Origin: Candidatus Segetimicrobium genomatis
GTDB taxonomy: Bacteria > Sysuimicrobiota > Sysuimicrobiia > Sysuimicrobiales > Segetimicrobiaceae
DNA: 64,000 nt
Direction: 5' to 3'
NCBI GenBank assembly: GCA_005882275.1
Contig: VBAK01000115.1
Span: 23,804-87,803, forward strand
Shown here: piece by piece, positions 56,612-64,000 of the stretch
Layout: each line of letters opens with the position of its first letter
Position numbering within the stretch: position 1 is the stretch's first letter
Made by a program: the position numbers and the translations under genes
The notes under the pieces: model-generated
What the model saw: the letters and a program-made list of their open reading frames with translations, nothing else
What the model was told of the DNA's origin: nothing
The model's database searches: none

Positions 56612-57505
56612 CTAGCGGGTCCGGACGTCGAGGGCGTCGCGCAGCGCGTCACCCACAAAGAAGACCGCGACCACGGTCAACGTGATCACGATCCCGGGAG
56701 CGACGGCGAGCACCGGGTTGTTCGTGATGTAATCCTCGGCCTGGGTGAGCAGGTTGCCCCACGTCGGAATGTCCGGCGGCAGCCCGAAGCCGAGGAAGTC
56801 CAGCGCCGCCTCCGCCAGGATCGCCCCCGCCACCGCGAACGCCGCCTGCACGAGGATCGGCGCCATCGCGTTCGGCAGGATGTGCCGGAAGATGATCCGG
56901 GGCGCGCGCGCGCCCATCGCCCGGGCCTCCTCCACGAACTCGCGGGTCCGCAGCGCCAGGTACTCGGCGCGCACGATCCGCGCCAGGCCGGTCCAGCCGA
57001 AGAGCCCCAGGTAGGCGATCATCATGAGGACCGGAGCCCGACCCCCCGTCCAGTTGATGAGGATGAGGAGCAGAAAGATCGCGGGAAAGCTCAGCATGAG
57101 GTCGACCAGCCGCATGACGAGCGTGTCGACCCAGCCGCCCGCGTACCCGGCCACCGATCCCAGCACCACGCCGATCGCGCTGCCCACCAGCATCGCTGTC
57201 AGCCCCACCAGGAGGCTGACCCGGCCTCCGTAGATCACCCGGGAAAACTCATCGCGGCCGAGGTCGTCGGTGCCGAGGAGGTGCTGGCGGCTCGGCGGCG
57301 CCAGGCTGTGGTCGGGATCCAGGGCCGTCGGGCTGTAGGGGGTGATCGCGGGTGCGAGGACCGCGCTGCCGGCGACCAGCGCCAGCACCGCCAGCCCGAC
57401 CAGCGCCATGCGGTGCCGCCGAAACCGCACCCAGGCCAGAGACCAGAGCCCCTGACCGGATGGGGCGGCCAACGGGCCGGCCGGGGCGAGGACGCGTGTG
57501 TTCAT
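56612..57505 (-). CDS. DppC-type ABC transporter permease
   Basis: 297 aa, last gene of a minus-strand import operon (60033 to 56612). GTDDLGRDEFSRVIYGGRVSL, EAA loop REFVEEARAMGARAPRIIFRHILPNA, C-terminus GDALRDALDVRTR. Its ATG directly adjoins the stop of the DppB-type gene. Confidence 0.95.
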   Translation of the reverse strand: MNTRVLAPAGPLAAPSGQGLWSLAWVRFRRHRMALVGLAVLALVAGSAVLAPAITPYSPTALDPDHSLAPPSRQHLLGTDDLGRDEFSRVIYGGRVSLLVGLTAMLVGSAIGVVLGSVAGYAGGWVDTLVMRLVDLMLSFPAIFLLLILINWTGGRAPVLMMIAYLGLFGWTGLARIVRAEYLALRTREFVEEARAMGARAPRIIFRHILPNAMAPILVQAAFAVAGAILAEAALDFLGFGLPPDIPTWGNLLTQAEDYITNNPVLAVAPGIVITLTVVAVFFVGDALRDALDVRTR

Positions 57506-58456
57506 CTACTCGTACCTGATCCGGGGATCCAGGGCCGCGTAGGTGAGGTCGGCCAGCAGATTGCCGAAGACGAGGAGGGCGGCGCTGATCATCAGCCCCG
57601 CCATCTGCAGCGGGTAGTCGCGGTTGTTGAGGGCCGCGAGAAACAGCCGCCCCAGGCCGGGCCAGCCAAAGATGGACTCGGTGATGACGGCCCCGCTGAA
57701 GAGGACGGAGAGATCCAGGCCCATGATGGTGACGATGGGAATGAGGGAGTTGCGCAGGACGTGGCGGTTCAGGACCCGGCGCCGCGGCAGTCCCTTGGCG
57801 AACGCCGTCCGCACATAGTCCTGCCCCAACACCTCCAGCATCCCGCTGCGCAGGTATCGGCTCCAGCTGGCGACCGAGCCGACCCCCAGCACGGCCGCCG
57901 GCATCACCAGGTGCCGCAGGAGGTCGCCGGCCGACGTGTTCCCGATCTCGTGCATGCCGGCCACGGGCAAGAGGTGCCATCGGACCGCGAACGTCATCTG
58001 CAGCATCAGCCCGAACCAGAACGCCGGCATGGCCCACACGAAGAACGAGCCGAACGAGAGCACATTGTCGCCCCAGGAATACTTGTGGGTGGCCGCGAGC
58101 GCCCCGATCGGGAACGCGAGGGCCATCGCCAGGACGAACGCGCTGAGCATCAGCGTGATCGTCGCCGGCAGCCGCTCGGCGATCATCTCCAGCACGGGCC
58201 GGCCCGTATAGTAGGAATCGCCCCAGTGCCCGCCCGCCAGCCCCCGGAGCCAGGCGGCGTATTGGACGTACCACGGCCGGTCCAGGCCGAGCTGGTGGCG
58301 GAGGAGATCGATCCGTTCAGGCGTCACCTGCGGGTTGTGCAGGTAGACGGCGAGCGGGCCGCCGGGCGCCAGGTTCATGATGGCGTAGGCGACCAGGGAG
58401 ACCAGGAGCAGCAGCGCGCCTGCCTGGATGATCCGCTTGGCGATGTAGGACCCCAT
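57506..58456 (-). CDS. DppB-type ABC transporter permease
   Basis: 316 aa from the ATG at 58456, which shares a base with the stop of the binding-protein gene (TGATG), a sign of translational coupling. AYAIMNLAPGGPLAVYLHNPQ, MPAFWFGLMLQMTFA, RSGMLEVLGQDYVRTAFAKGLPRRRVLNRHVLRNSLIPIV and ITESIFGWPGLGRLF mark the family. Confidence 0.95.
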   Translation of the reverse strand: MGSYIAKRIIQAGALLLLVSLVAYAIMNLAPGGPLAVYLHNPQVTPERIDLLRHQLGLDRPWYVQYAAWLRGLAGGHWGDSYYTGRPVLEMIAERLPATITLMLSAFVLAMALAFPIGALAATHKYSWGDNVLSFGSFFVWAMPAFWFGLMLQMTFAVRWHLLPVAGMHEIGNTSAGDLLRHLVMPAAVLGVGSVASWSRYLRSGMLEVLGQDYVRTAFAKGLPRRRVLNRHVLRNSLIPIVTIMGLDLSVLFSGAVITESIFGWPGLGRLFLAALNNRDYPLQMAGLMISAALLVFGNLLADLTYAALDPRIRYE

Positions 58457-60033
58457 CAGCGGGTACTCCACTCCTCAGGGGGGGTCGTGTTGAATGTCGT
58501 CACATCGTACCCCTGGACGTTGCTCGTCACGGCGGTGTTGTTGACCAGCCAGAACAGGAAGATGATCGGGACATCGCGGAACTCCAGCTCCTGGATCCGG
58601 TTGTAGATGGCATGCCGCTTCGCCTCATCGACCGTGCGGTCGGCCTCGTCGAGCAGGCGGTCCATCTCGGGATTGCTGTAGCGCTCGTCGTTTTCACCGG
58701 GGGCGCTGGCATCCTTGGGGATGTAGCTGGAGTGCCAGTTGATCTTGTTTTCCGGAAACACGCCCTGTCCCCAGGTGAAGAGCAGCGCCGCATCCTTCCC
58801 ATTCCACTGGGGCCCGTTCTGGCCAAAGAGCGCCGCGGCGCTCACCGCGCGGGTCTCCGTGTTCACGCCGATCGACCGCCAGGACTGGGCGATCACCTGC
58901 ATGGCCTGGGTCAGAATCGCGCGCCCGGAGAGGGTCCACAGCGGCACGTCGAGCCGCCTCCCGCCCTTGTAGAGCAACCCGCCGGGGCCGGGCGCGAAGC
59001 CGTCGTCGAGCAGCATCTTCCGCGCGCGGACCGGATCGTAGGGCCGGGGGCGAAGGCGCTTGTCCGCGTACGGGCCGTTCGGCACCATGTCGCTGACGGC
59101 CGGCTCGGCCTGGCCCTTCATGACGTTGCGGATGATCGACTCCTTGGGCGTCGCGTAATCGAGCGCCTGCCGGACGGCGCTCTCGCGGAGGAACTCGTAC
59201 TCGTCGAGCTGGACCAGCGCGTAGGTGGGATCGAGGTATCGCTTGACGGCGAGGGTGGGGACGCGCGCAATCTCCTGGAGCCGGGCCGCTGGCACGTTCA
59301 GGAGGTTCAACTCCCCGGCCTTCAATAAGTTGACCTGCGTATTCTGGTCCGGCACGATGCGCACGATGATGCGCTGCAGTCTGGCCCTCTTCCCCCAGTA
59401 GGACGGGTTGGCCGTCAGGGTGACGTGATCGTCGGTGACAAACTCCGAGACATAGAACGGGCCGGTCCCGACCGGCTTCTGGTTGAACGGCGTCCGGTTG
59501 ATCTGGTCGGCTGCAAGGGAGCCGAGCAGATGCTGGGGCACGATCGCCGATCCCATCACCTGATCGCGGAACGGAGCGTACGGCTCTTTGAGCCGGTAGA
59601 CAACGGTCAGCGGATCCGGGGTCTCGACCGAGGCGATCTTGTCGAACCCCGTCGCGTAGGTGATGTGCACGTCCCGATTCGTCGCCAGCTGCCAGGCGAA
59701 CTTCACGTCCGCCGAGGTGAACGGGGCGCCGTCCGACCACCGCACGCCGGACCGGAGCGTGAACGTCCACCTGAGGCCGTCGGGGCTGACCGTATAGCCC
59801 GTCGCCAGCGCCGGCACCCACTCCCCCTTGAGGTTCACCGTGTAGAGGCTGTCGAACGTGAATCGATAGACGGCGCTGCTGGCGGCGAGGCTGTGCAGGT
59901 AGGGGTTGAGGTTATCGGGATTATCGCCGATGACCATGACAAAGGTGCCTGGGGCCGGACCGGCCAGCGATCCTTGGATAGGGGAGAGCAGGCAGAGCGA
60001 GACGAGGGCGAGAATGGCGAGCCGGTTTCCCAT
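58456..60033 (-). CDS. Peptide/nickel-type ABC transporter substrate-binding protein
   Basis: 525 aa from the ATG at 60033 (GGAGAGG upstream), not the track start. Sec signal peptide residues 1-27 (LAILALVSLCLLSPIQGSLA). SBP_bac_5 fold: FTLRSGVRWSDGAPFTSADVKFAWQL, PVGTGPFYVSEFVTDDHVTLTANPSYW. First gene of the operon with the two permeases below it; no ATPase gene is included, so a shared ATPase must be encoded elsewhere. Confidence 0.94.
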   Translation of the reverse strand: MGNRLAILALVSLCLLSPIQGSLAGPAPGTFVMVIGDNPDNLNPYLHSLAASSAVYRFTFDSLYTVNLKGEWVPALATGYTVSPDGLRWTFTLRSGVRWSDGAPFTSADVKFAWQLATNRDVHITYATGFDKIASVETPDPLTVVYRLKEPYAPFRDQVMGSAIVPQHLLGSLAADQINRTPFNQKPVGTGPFYVSEFVTDDHVTLTANPSYWGKRARLQRIIVRIVPDQNTQVNLLKAGELNLLNVPAARLQEIARVPTLAVKRYLDPTYALVQLDEYEFLRESAVRQALDYATPKESIIRNVMKGQAEPAVSDMVPNGPYADKRLRPRPYDPVRARKMLLDDGFAPGPGGLLYKGGRRLDVPLWTLSGRAILTQAMQVIAQSWRSIGVNTETRAVSAAALFGQNGPQWNGKDAALLFTWGQGVFPENKINWHSSYIPKDASAPGENDERYSNPEMDRLLDEADRTVDEAKRHAIYNRIQELEFRDVPIIFLFWLVNNTAVTSNVQGYDVTTFNTTPPEEWSTR

Positions 60034-60125
60034 ATGCCTCTCCGAGTCGCAGGTCCGTGTGGGCCGCGAGACCCCTTTCCCCCATTCCCTTTTTCCCATT
60101 CTAGGCGGACATATGAGGGTCCGCC

Positions 60126-60154
60126 TTGTCAATCGCACCTCCGGCGGGTACACT
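60126..60154 (+). promoter_or_regulatory. Promoter of tRNA-Ser and probably the downstream selenoprotein gene
   Basis: TTGTCA, 17 bases, TACACT. Expected transcription start is about 60161, two bases before the mature tRNA. No other promoter is visible before the gene at 60265, so the tRNA and the redoxin are probably one transcript. Confidence 0.65.
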
Positions 60155-60162
60155 GAGCACGA

Positions 60163-60253
60163 GGAGGGGTGGCCGAGCGGTCCAAGGCGACGGTTTGCTA
60201 AACCGTGACCCTTTAACCGGGGTCCGTGGGTTCGAATCCCACCCCCTCCGCCA
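60163..60253 (+). tRNA. tRNA-Ser (anticodon GCT)
   Basis: Acceptor GGAGGGG/CCCCTCC, anticodon stem ACGGT/ACCGT with loop TTGCTAA (anticodon GCT, reads AGC and AGT), a long variable arm (GACCC...GGGTC) typical of class II tRNAs, T arm GTGGGTTCGAATCCCAC, encoded CCA. It is an ordinary serine tRNA, not tRNA-Sec: the anticodon is not TCA and the acceptor stem is seven pairs. Confidence 0.95.
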
Positions 60254-60264
60254 ATTCATCTCCC

Positions 60265-61260
60265 ATGAATGCCTCCGACGATTACAGCCAGAAGGGCCCT
60301 GCGGTTGGGTCGACGTTCCCCGATGTCCGCCTGCCCGACCAGACCGGAGGGTCGGTGGACCTGCACGCTGCCAGACGGGGGCGACAGGCCGTCGTCGTCT
60401 TCTATCGGAGCGCCCTATGGTGACCATTCTGTAAGACGCAGCTCGTCGAGCTGCAGAAGATCACAGGAGACCTCGACGCCAAGGGGATCGCACTCTTCGC
60501 CATCAGTTACGATTCCGTCGAGGCGCTGGCAAGCTTTTCGGCTAAACAGGGCATCACCTACCCGTTGCTGTCGGATCAGGGGAGCCGCGTGATCCGGGAG
60601 CTCGGGCTCCTCGACGAACACCTCGACCGCCACCACGCCGAGTTCGGGCGGCCCGTCCGGGACGACCAACGGGGCGTCGCCTACCCGAGCGTTTTCCTGC
60701 TCGATGCCGGCGGGATGGTGGTGCGAAAGCGGGCGCACCGCAACTACCGGATCCGGGACACCGGGGCGGGGCTGGTCGAGGAGATGCTCGGCGGCACGGC
60801 CTCAGCGCACGGCGTCGAAGCTGCCGCCGATGACGAGGTCGTGCGGATACGAGCCTACCTCGATTCGCCGACGTACCGCTGGTACCAACGGCTGCGCGTC
60901 GTCGTGGACGTGGCGGTTCAGGACGGATACCACATCTACGGGACGCCGATCCCGGAGGGGTATGTGCCCTTGAGCGCGGCCATCGATCCCATCGACGGGC
61001 TGGAGGTGGGTGAGGCCGACTGGCCGCGGCCCCATCCCTTCCGTGAGAGCGGGCTCTCGGAGGAGTTTTGGGTCCACGAGGGGACCGTGCGCGGGAGCAT
61101 CCCGCTGATGTTCACGAAGGACGGCACGGGGGATCACCGCATCCGCGTCACCGTGCGGTACCAGGCATGCAGTGCGACCGCGTGCCTGCCGCCGGCCCAC
61201 GTCCGGTTCGAGCTCCCGGTGCACGAAGTCGCGGCGGTCGACGCGCCGGCCAAGCAGTAG
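60265..61260 (+). CDS. Redoxin/peroxiredoxin-like selenoprotein fused to a DsbD-alpha-like domain (in-frame UGA)
   Basis: 331 aa; UGA at 60421-60423 is read as selenocysteine 53. Residues about 10-160 are an AhpC/TSA redoxin: GSTFPDVRLPDQTGGSVDL, then FYRSALWUPFCKTQLVELQ, where U-P-F-C (Sec53, Cys56) replaces the family's C-P-F-C, and SYDSVEALASFSAKQGITYPLLSDQG. About 190-331 resembles the DsbD N-terminal (alpha) domain with its two cysteines in YQACSATACLPP (Cys302, Cys307). The upstream and downstream ORFs are in the same frame with no other stop. There is no ribosome site; the gene starts 11 bases after the tRNA-Ser 3' end, so tRNA processing may create its 5' end. Likely a thiol/selenol peroxidase or disulfide exchanger. 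Confidence 0.85.
60438..60454 (+). promoter_or_regulatory. Candidate bacterial SECIS hairpin in redoxin gene
   Basis: GCAGCTC-GTC-GAGCTGC is a perfect seven-pair stem with a three-base loop starting with G 22 bases after the UGA. Position, stem length and loop G all fit bacterial SECIS elements. Folded by eye. Confidence 0.6.
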
Positions 61261-61301
61261 ATCCGATCCGCAAGGCTCGTGCCACGGAACCACACCGCCT
61301 C

Positions 61302-61330
61302 TTGACGAAGTTAGTCTTATATGGTACTAA
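61302..61330 (+). promoter_or_regulatory. Promoter overlapped by a palindromic operator, SRPBCC-marR operon
   Basis: TTGACG, 17 bases, TACTAA forms the promoter. The 20-bp stretch TTAGTCTTATATGGTACTAA (61311-61330) is an imperfect palindrome with perfect TTAGT/ACTAA arms and a central ATAT, covering the spacer and -10. This is where a MarR-type dimer would bind to repress its own operon. Confidence 0.6.
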
Positions 61331-61376
61331 TCTATCATCTCGGGCTTGTCGGTCGCCGCCGGAGAGGAGAGTGCGA

Positions 61377-61784
61377 ATGAGGGCCAACACGGAGCACGTC
61401 ACCATCAATGTCGACCACCGCCACCTGTTTGCGTTCCTTGCCGACCCCGGCAACCTTCCCAAATGGGCCGTGGGTTTTTGCCGGGCGATTCGGCGAGACG
61501 GAGATCGCTGGTTCGTCCAGACGCCCCAGGGTGAAGTGGCCATCCGCTACCTTACCAACCCCAATCTGGGGACCATTGATTTCTACATCTCCCTTGGGCC
61601 GGGGATTGAAGTGGCCGCATTCTCGCGCATCATGCCAAACGGCAACGGATCTGAGTACGTCTTCACGCAGTTTCAAGCCTCGTCAATCTCCGATGATGTG
61701 TTCGAGGCCCAAGTCCGCGCGTTGAAAGAAGAACTGGTGGTGCTCAGGGCCCTCATGCATGCGCAGGCAGCCTGCCCCGCCTGA
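61377..61784 (+). CDS. SRPBCC-family (START-like) protein
   Basis: 135 aa from the ATG at 61377 (GGAGAGGAGAG upstream). Helix-grip fold of the polyketide cyclase/START type: VTINVDHRHLFAFLADPGNLPKWAVGFC and later YVFTQFQASSISDDVFEAQVRAL. Such proteins bind hydrophobic ligands. It overlaps the marR gene by 26 bases, so ligand binding or detoxification is probably controlled by that regulator. Confidence 0.85.
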   Translation: MRANTEHVTINVDHRHLFAFLADPGNLPKWAVGFCRAIRRDGDRWFVQTPQGEVAIRYLTNPNLGTIDFYISLGPGIEVAAFSRIMPNGNGSEYVFTQFQASSISDDVFEAQVRALKEELVVLRALMHAQAACPA

Positions 61785-62241
61785 GCCCACGACGGGAAGC
61801 CAAGCAACAACTCGGGCGACTCGCGAGAACCTCGGGTTCCTCCTGGCGAAGGCGTCGCAGCGGTGGAACGAGATGCTCTACGAAGCATTTCGTCGGGCGG
61901 GATATAGAGATGTGAGGCCCGCCCACGGGTCAATTCTGATCCCGCTCTTTGAAGAAGACGGGTTACGCATGGGGGAGCTGGCGAAACGATCTAGGCTTAG
62001 CAAGCAGACCATGACCGCCCTGATCAGGATCATGAAGCAAAGGAAGCTTATCCTCCGCCGCCGTGACCCGGTCGATGCCCGCGCATCCAGAATCTACCTG
62101 ACGCCTCGCACCCGCCGGTTCAAACCAGTGGTAGAGAGAATCCTCCGAGAGATGGATGAGAGTGTCGAAGCGAGACTCACATCAGGGCGCTACGCGCAGG
62201 TTACAGCAGCTCTCAAAGTGGTCATGAACCTCACGCGTTAG
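61759..62241 (+). CDS. MarR-family transcriptional regulator
   Basis: 160 aa. Winged helix with the MarR layout: RNLGFLLAKASQRWNEMLYEAF dimer helix, recognition region MGELAKRSRLSKQTMTALIRIMKQRKLI, wing RRRDPVDARASRIYLTPRTR. Translationally coupled to the SRPBCC gene. Likely autoregulates through the palindrome at 61311-61330 and responds to a small phenolic or thiol-reactive ligand, as known MarR proteins do. Confidence 0.9.
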   Translation: MRRQPAPPEPTTGSQATTRATRENLGFLLAKASQRWNEMLYEAFRRAGYRDVRPAHGSILIPLFEEDGLRMGELAKRSRLSKQTMTALIRIMKQRKLILRRRDPVDARASRIYLTPRTRRFKPVVERILREMDESVEARLTSGRYAQVTAALKVVMNLTR

Positions 62242-62600
62242 TTCCCGCTTCGCTGGGAGAGCGTGCTCGCGCCACCCCGCAATCGCGGTGATGGATGCGC
62301 ATGACAAGGAGTGCGGCTTCTCCGTGAGGGCATGGTGAGGCCCCTTACAGTAGGACGCTGCTCCGGCTGATATAATTTGGGTCGAGGCTCGCATGTCGAA
62401 GCACCCACGGAACTTGACGACATTCAACCGCCCGGACAAGGTGTGGTACCTTCGTCAAACTGCACCCTATCCCGAAACCTGCTTGAGGACATCCTGCGGC
62501 GCGGCATCCACCCCACGATGCTGGCCGTGATTAACGTCGAAGGCCAGTGAAGGAACTCTTCGGTTAAGGTCACGAGTTCAGAATAGCGCCCCCGGCGGTC
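62242..62600. other. Gap with possible decayed small gene
   Basis: No intact gene. A TATAAT hexamer (62371-62376) precedes ATGTCGAAGCACCCACGGAA, whose short frame runs into a different frame that encodes NLLEDILRRGIHPTMLAVINVEGQ before a stop near 62550. This looks like a frameshifted fragment of a small protein, but I cannot name it. Confidence 0.3.
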
Positions 62601-63338
62601 CTAAGAGTTCACCACCATGCGATAGCCCTTGTCCTGCAGCCTCACGAGTTCCCCCACCGCCGCGGGAATAAGGATGCCGTTCGGAATCAGGTGTCCCTGG
62701 ATCTCAGCGAGAATCTGCTCGGCTGTCTGGTTGTCCGGGTTCCGATCCTTGCTTGCGGCCGCCGCACCGGCGTGCCCGTGAACGGTCTGGTGTCATATCA
62801 GGAACAGGACCCCGCGACGCTGGAGACCCTCGATGCTCGTATCGGAATAGTAGGGGTGATTCCTCTCCTTGGGGGGCGACGACACCTCTTGATCTGTGAT
62901 CTTACTCTTGTACCAGAGGTTGCGTGTTGCGGGGGCTCCCGTGGAGGGATCCTTGACGCCGAGCGCTTCGCCCAACTTGTACTTCTCCCAGATGTGGTCG
63001 TCGTACATGGCGCCGTTGGCCGAAGAGTACGCCTGCACCACGACCTGGATCTGGTCGGCTGGGATGTTGTAGGAAAACTGGAATCCGTTCAGTCCGTTCG
63101 AGATGTTCGGATAGATGATCGGATTCTGGATGTTGGGCCACGCGTACAATTGCCGGATCCTGACCTTCCGGTTCACAATTGCCTCGTACTTGTCGAACCG
63201 ATAGGCAGGGTCGCCGGGGCGAAGGTCGTGTGCCTCGACTGCCCCAGAGAAGCCTGCCAGAGTGGTCGCTCCCGCCGCTCCCCACACTGTCTTGAAGAGT
63301 CCGCGTCTGCTCACCCCGTTGTCCGCCAACGGACCCAC
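62601..63338 (-). CDS. Tat-exported DsrE-like selenoprotein (in-frame UGA)
   Basis: 245 aa with UGA at 62793-62795 read as selenocysteine 182. The start is the GTG at 63338, or more likely the TTG at 63329, which has GGGAGG eight bases upstream. A twin-arginine signal (SRRGLFKTVWGAAGATTLAG) directs export. The C-terminal ~100 residues look DsrE-like: LQRRGVLFLIUHQTVHGHAG, where U occupies the cysteine usual in this strand-loop, then QTAEQILAEIQGHLIPNGILIPAAVGELVRLQDKGYRMVVNS and UAG. The 63 codons after the UGA keep the family pattern without a further stop. DsrE proteins move sulfur or bind thiols. DsrE-like proteins are among the Sec-containing families reported in environmental selenoprotein surveys, as I recall. 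Confidence 0.75.
62764..62775 (-). promoter_or_regulatory. Candidate SECIS hairpin in dsrE-like gene
   Basis: On the minus strand GCAC-GCCG-GTGC forms a four-pair stem with a G-first tetraloop 22 bases after the UGA. The spacing matches the redoxin gene's hairpin, but the stem is short, so support is weak without computed folding. Confidence 0.35.
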
Positions 63339-63519
63339 CTCCCATGGTTCTCAGAACCATTTGAAGGGGCGTTCGATCTTCGACGGACGCTTCCTTCCAC
63401 AGGGCTGCTGGGTGATCAGTTCACGTACCGCACGCAGTACGAGCAGTATGCGCGGCGCACCTCGTGAGTCACCTCCAACCTCTGGCCCGTAGAGCGCCGG
63501 GCCGAGGCTGAAAGTTCAT

Positions 63520-64000
63520 TCACCACGCGCGTTCCCACCGGTAACCGCCGCGTTCCCGCGCGATCCGGCCCCATGCCGGGAACCGCTCGTGCGTGAACAC
63601 GAGGGTCGCGCGCTCGGGCACAGCGTCCGCGACGAGGCGGCCGCGCGACGCGCGCATCGCCGCCTGATCGCGGCCGGCGGGAACCCAGTCGTGGTGCTCG
63701 ACCTCACACGGCAGATGGAAGAGGTCGCCCACGTAGTAGAATGCCTCCCCCACCGAGCGAACGCGCACGATGGAGTGCCCGGGGGTCTCGCCGGGGGCCG
63801 GGATCATCGTCACCCCCGGGACAATCTCGCGCTCGTCATCGACGAGATCGAGCAGGCCAAGCCCTTCGACGATCCCGAGGCGGACCGCCAGGTCCGAGCC
63901 CCGGTCCTCCCGCGCGGGATTGCGGGCCCAGTCGGCGCGGCCGATCAGATGCCGGGCCCGCGGGAATCGGGCCGCATCCCGGCCCTCCCGCTCGACCGTC
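63520..64000 (-). CDS. MBL-fold metallo-hydrolase, C-terminal part (partial)
   Basis: The gene starts beyond the right edge; the last ~160 codons are visible, with the frame open through 64000. It shows the later MBL motifs PAPGETPGHSIVRVRSVG (third metal histidine), YYVGDLFHLPCEVEHHDWVP (bridging aspartate) and LVFTHERFPAWGRI (final histidine). The first HxHxDH motif would be off the window. General metallo-hydrolase, substrate unknown. Confidence 0.88.
   Translation of the reverse strand, partial: TVEREGRDAARFPRARHLIGRADWARNPAREDRGSDLAVRLGIVEGLGLLDLVDDEREIVPGVTMIPAPGETPGHSIVRVRSVGEAFYYVGDLFHLPCEVEHHDWVPAGRDQAAMRASRGRLVADAVPERATLVFTHERFPAWGRIARERGGYRWERAW

Noticed and set aside
56882-58606. 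574-codon plus-strand ORF
   Set aside because: Antisense to the two permease genes; composition rich in Gln, Arg and His as expected of shadows.
60163-60253. tRNA-Sec (selC) next to the redoxin selenoprotein
   Set aside because: The anticodon is GCT and the acceptor stem is seven pairs, so it is an ordinary tRNA-Ser.
60226-60423. Reading the redoxin as a truncated 65-codon pseudogene
   Set aside because: The downstream 279 codons keep the frame and family motifs, the break is UGA at the active site, and a SECIS-like hairpin follows.

Overview
The window is a high-GC stretch of bacterial chromosome with strong GGAGG-type ribosome sites, many GTG and TTG starts, CCA-encoding tRNA genes, several Tat-type signal peptides and a DivIVA protein. 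I infer a free-living, probably soil or subsurface, bacterium from a Gram-positive-like (terrabacterial) lineage with a flexible heterotrophic and redox lifestyle; no taxonomic marker here settles the phylum. I saw no insertion sequence, prophage or CRISPR array. About 63 genes and three tRNAs are supported.

Layout. 1-5.7 kb: tail of a peptide-transporter permease, a Tat-exported sulfite-oxidase-like molybdoenzyme, Fpg glycosylase, an NrtS-like protein, a DUF2182 membrane protein, a small zinc-finger protein and an aldo/keto reductase. 5.7-15 kb: a long charge-segregated Pro/Ala repeat protein, a small exported protein, an EamA exporter, a zinc-type dehydrogenase with no normal start codon, AIM24, DUF4242, RidA, FIST, a phosphoesterase and an exported protein. 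15-23.3 kb: an MGH1-like glycosidase, FAD oxidase, two D-2-hydroxyacid dehydrogenases, a lactonase-like MBL enzyme and a dipeptidase. 23.7-33.3 kb: a propeller-cupredoxin fusion, AsmA, a ribose-type ABC system with a P-loop partner, VKOR-thioredoxin and an amidohydrolase. 33.4-41.7 kb: cyclophilin, a winged-helix plus degenerate LAGLIDADG pair, CspA, tRNA-Arg, archease-RtcB, DivIVA and a Re-citrate/homocitrate-synthase-like enzyme. 42-49 kb: a SelA-like PLP enzyme with a complete polar amino-acid ABC system and a creatininase-family hydrolase. 49-60 kb: two dipeptide/nickel-type ABC systems, an FAD oxidase and tRNA-Arg. 60-64 kb: tRNA-Ser, a redoxin, an SRPBCC-MarR pair, a DsrE-like protein and an MBL hydrolase.

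The most notable result is three genes that read through an in-frame UGA at a position where thiol-redox families carry a catalytic or conserved cysteine. They are a SelW/Rdx-like protein (CTSU, 41816-42058), a redoxin fused to a DsbD-alpha-like domain (UPFC, 60265-61260) and a Tat-exported DsrE-like protein (62601-63338). A standard ORF caller breaks all three. Each has a hairpin after the UGA in roughly the place expected of a bacterial SECIS element. I infer that the organism inserts selenocysteine and uses it in redox proteins. None of the selA, selB, selC or selD genes is in this window, so that machinery must be looked for elsewhere in the genome.
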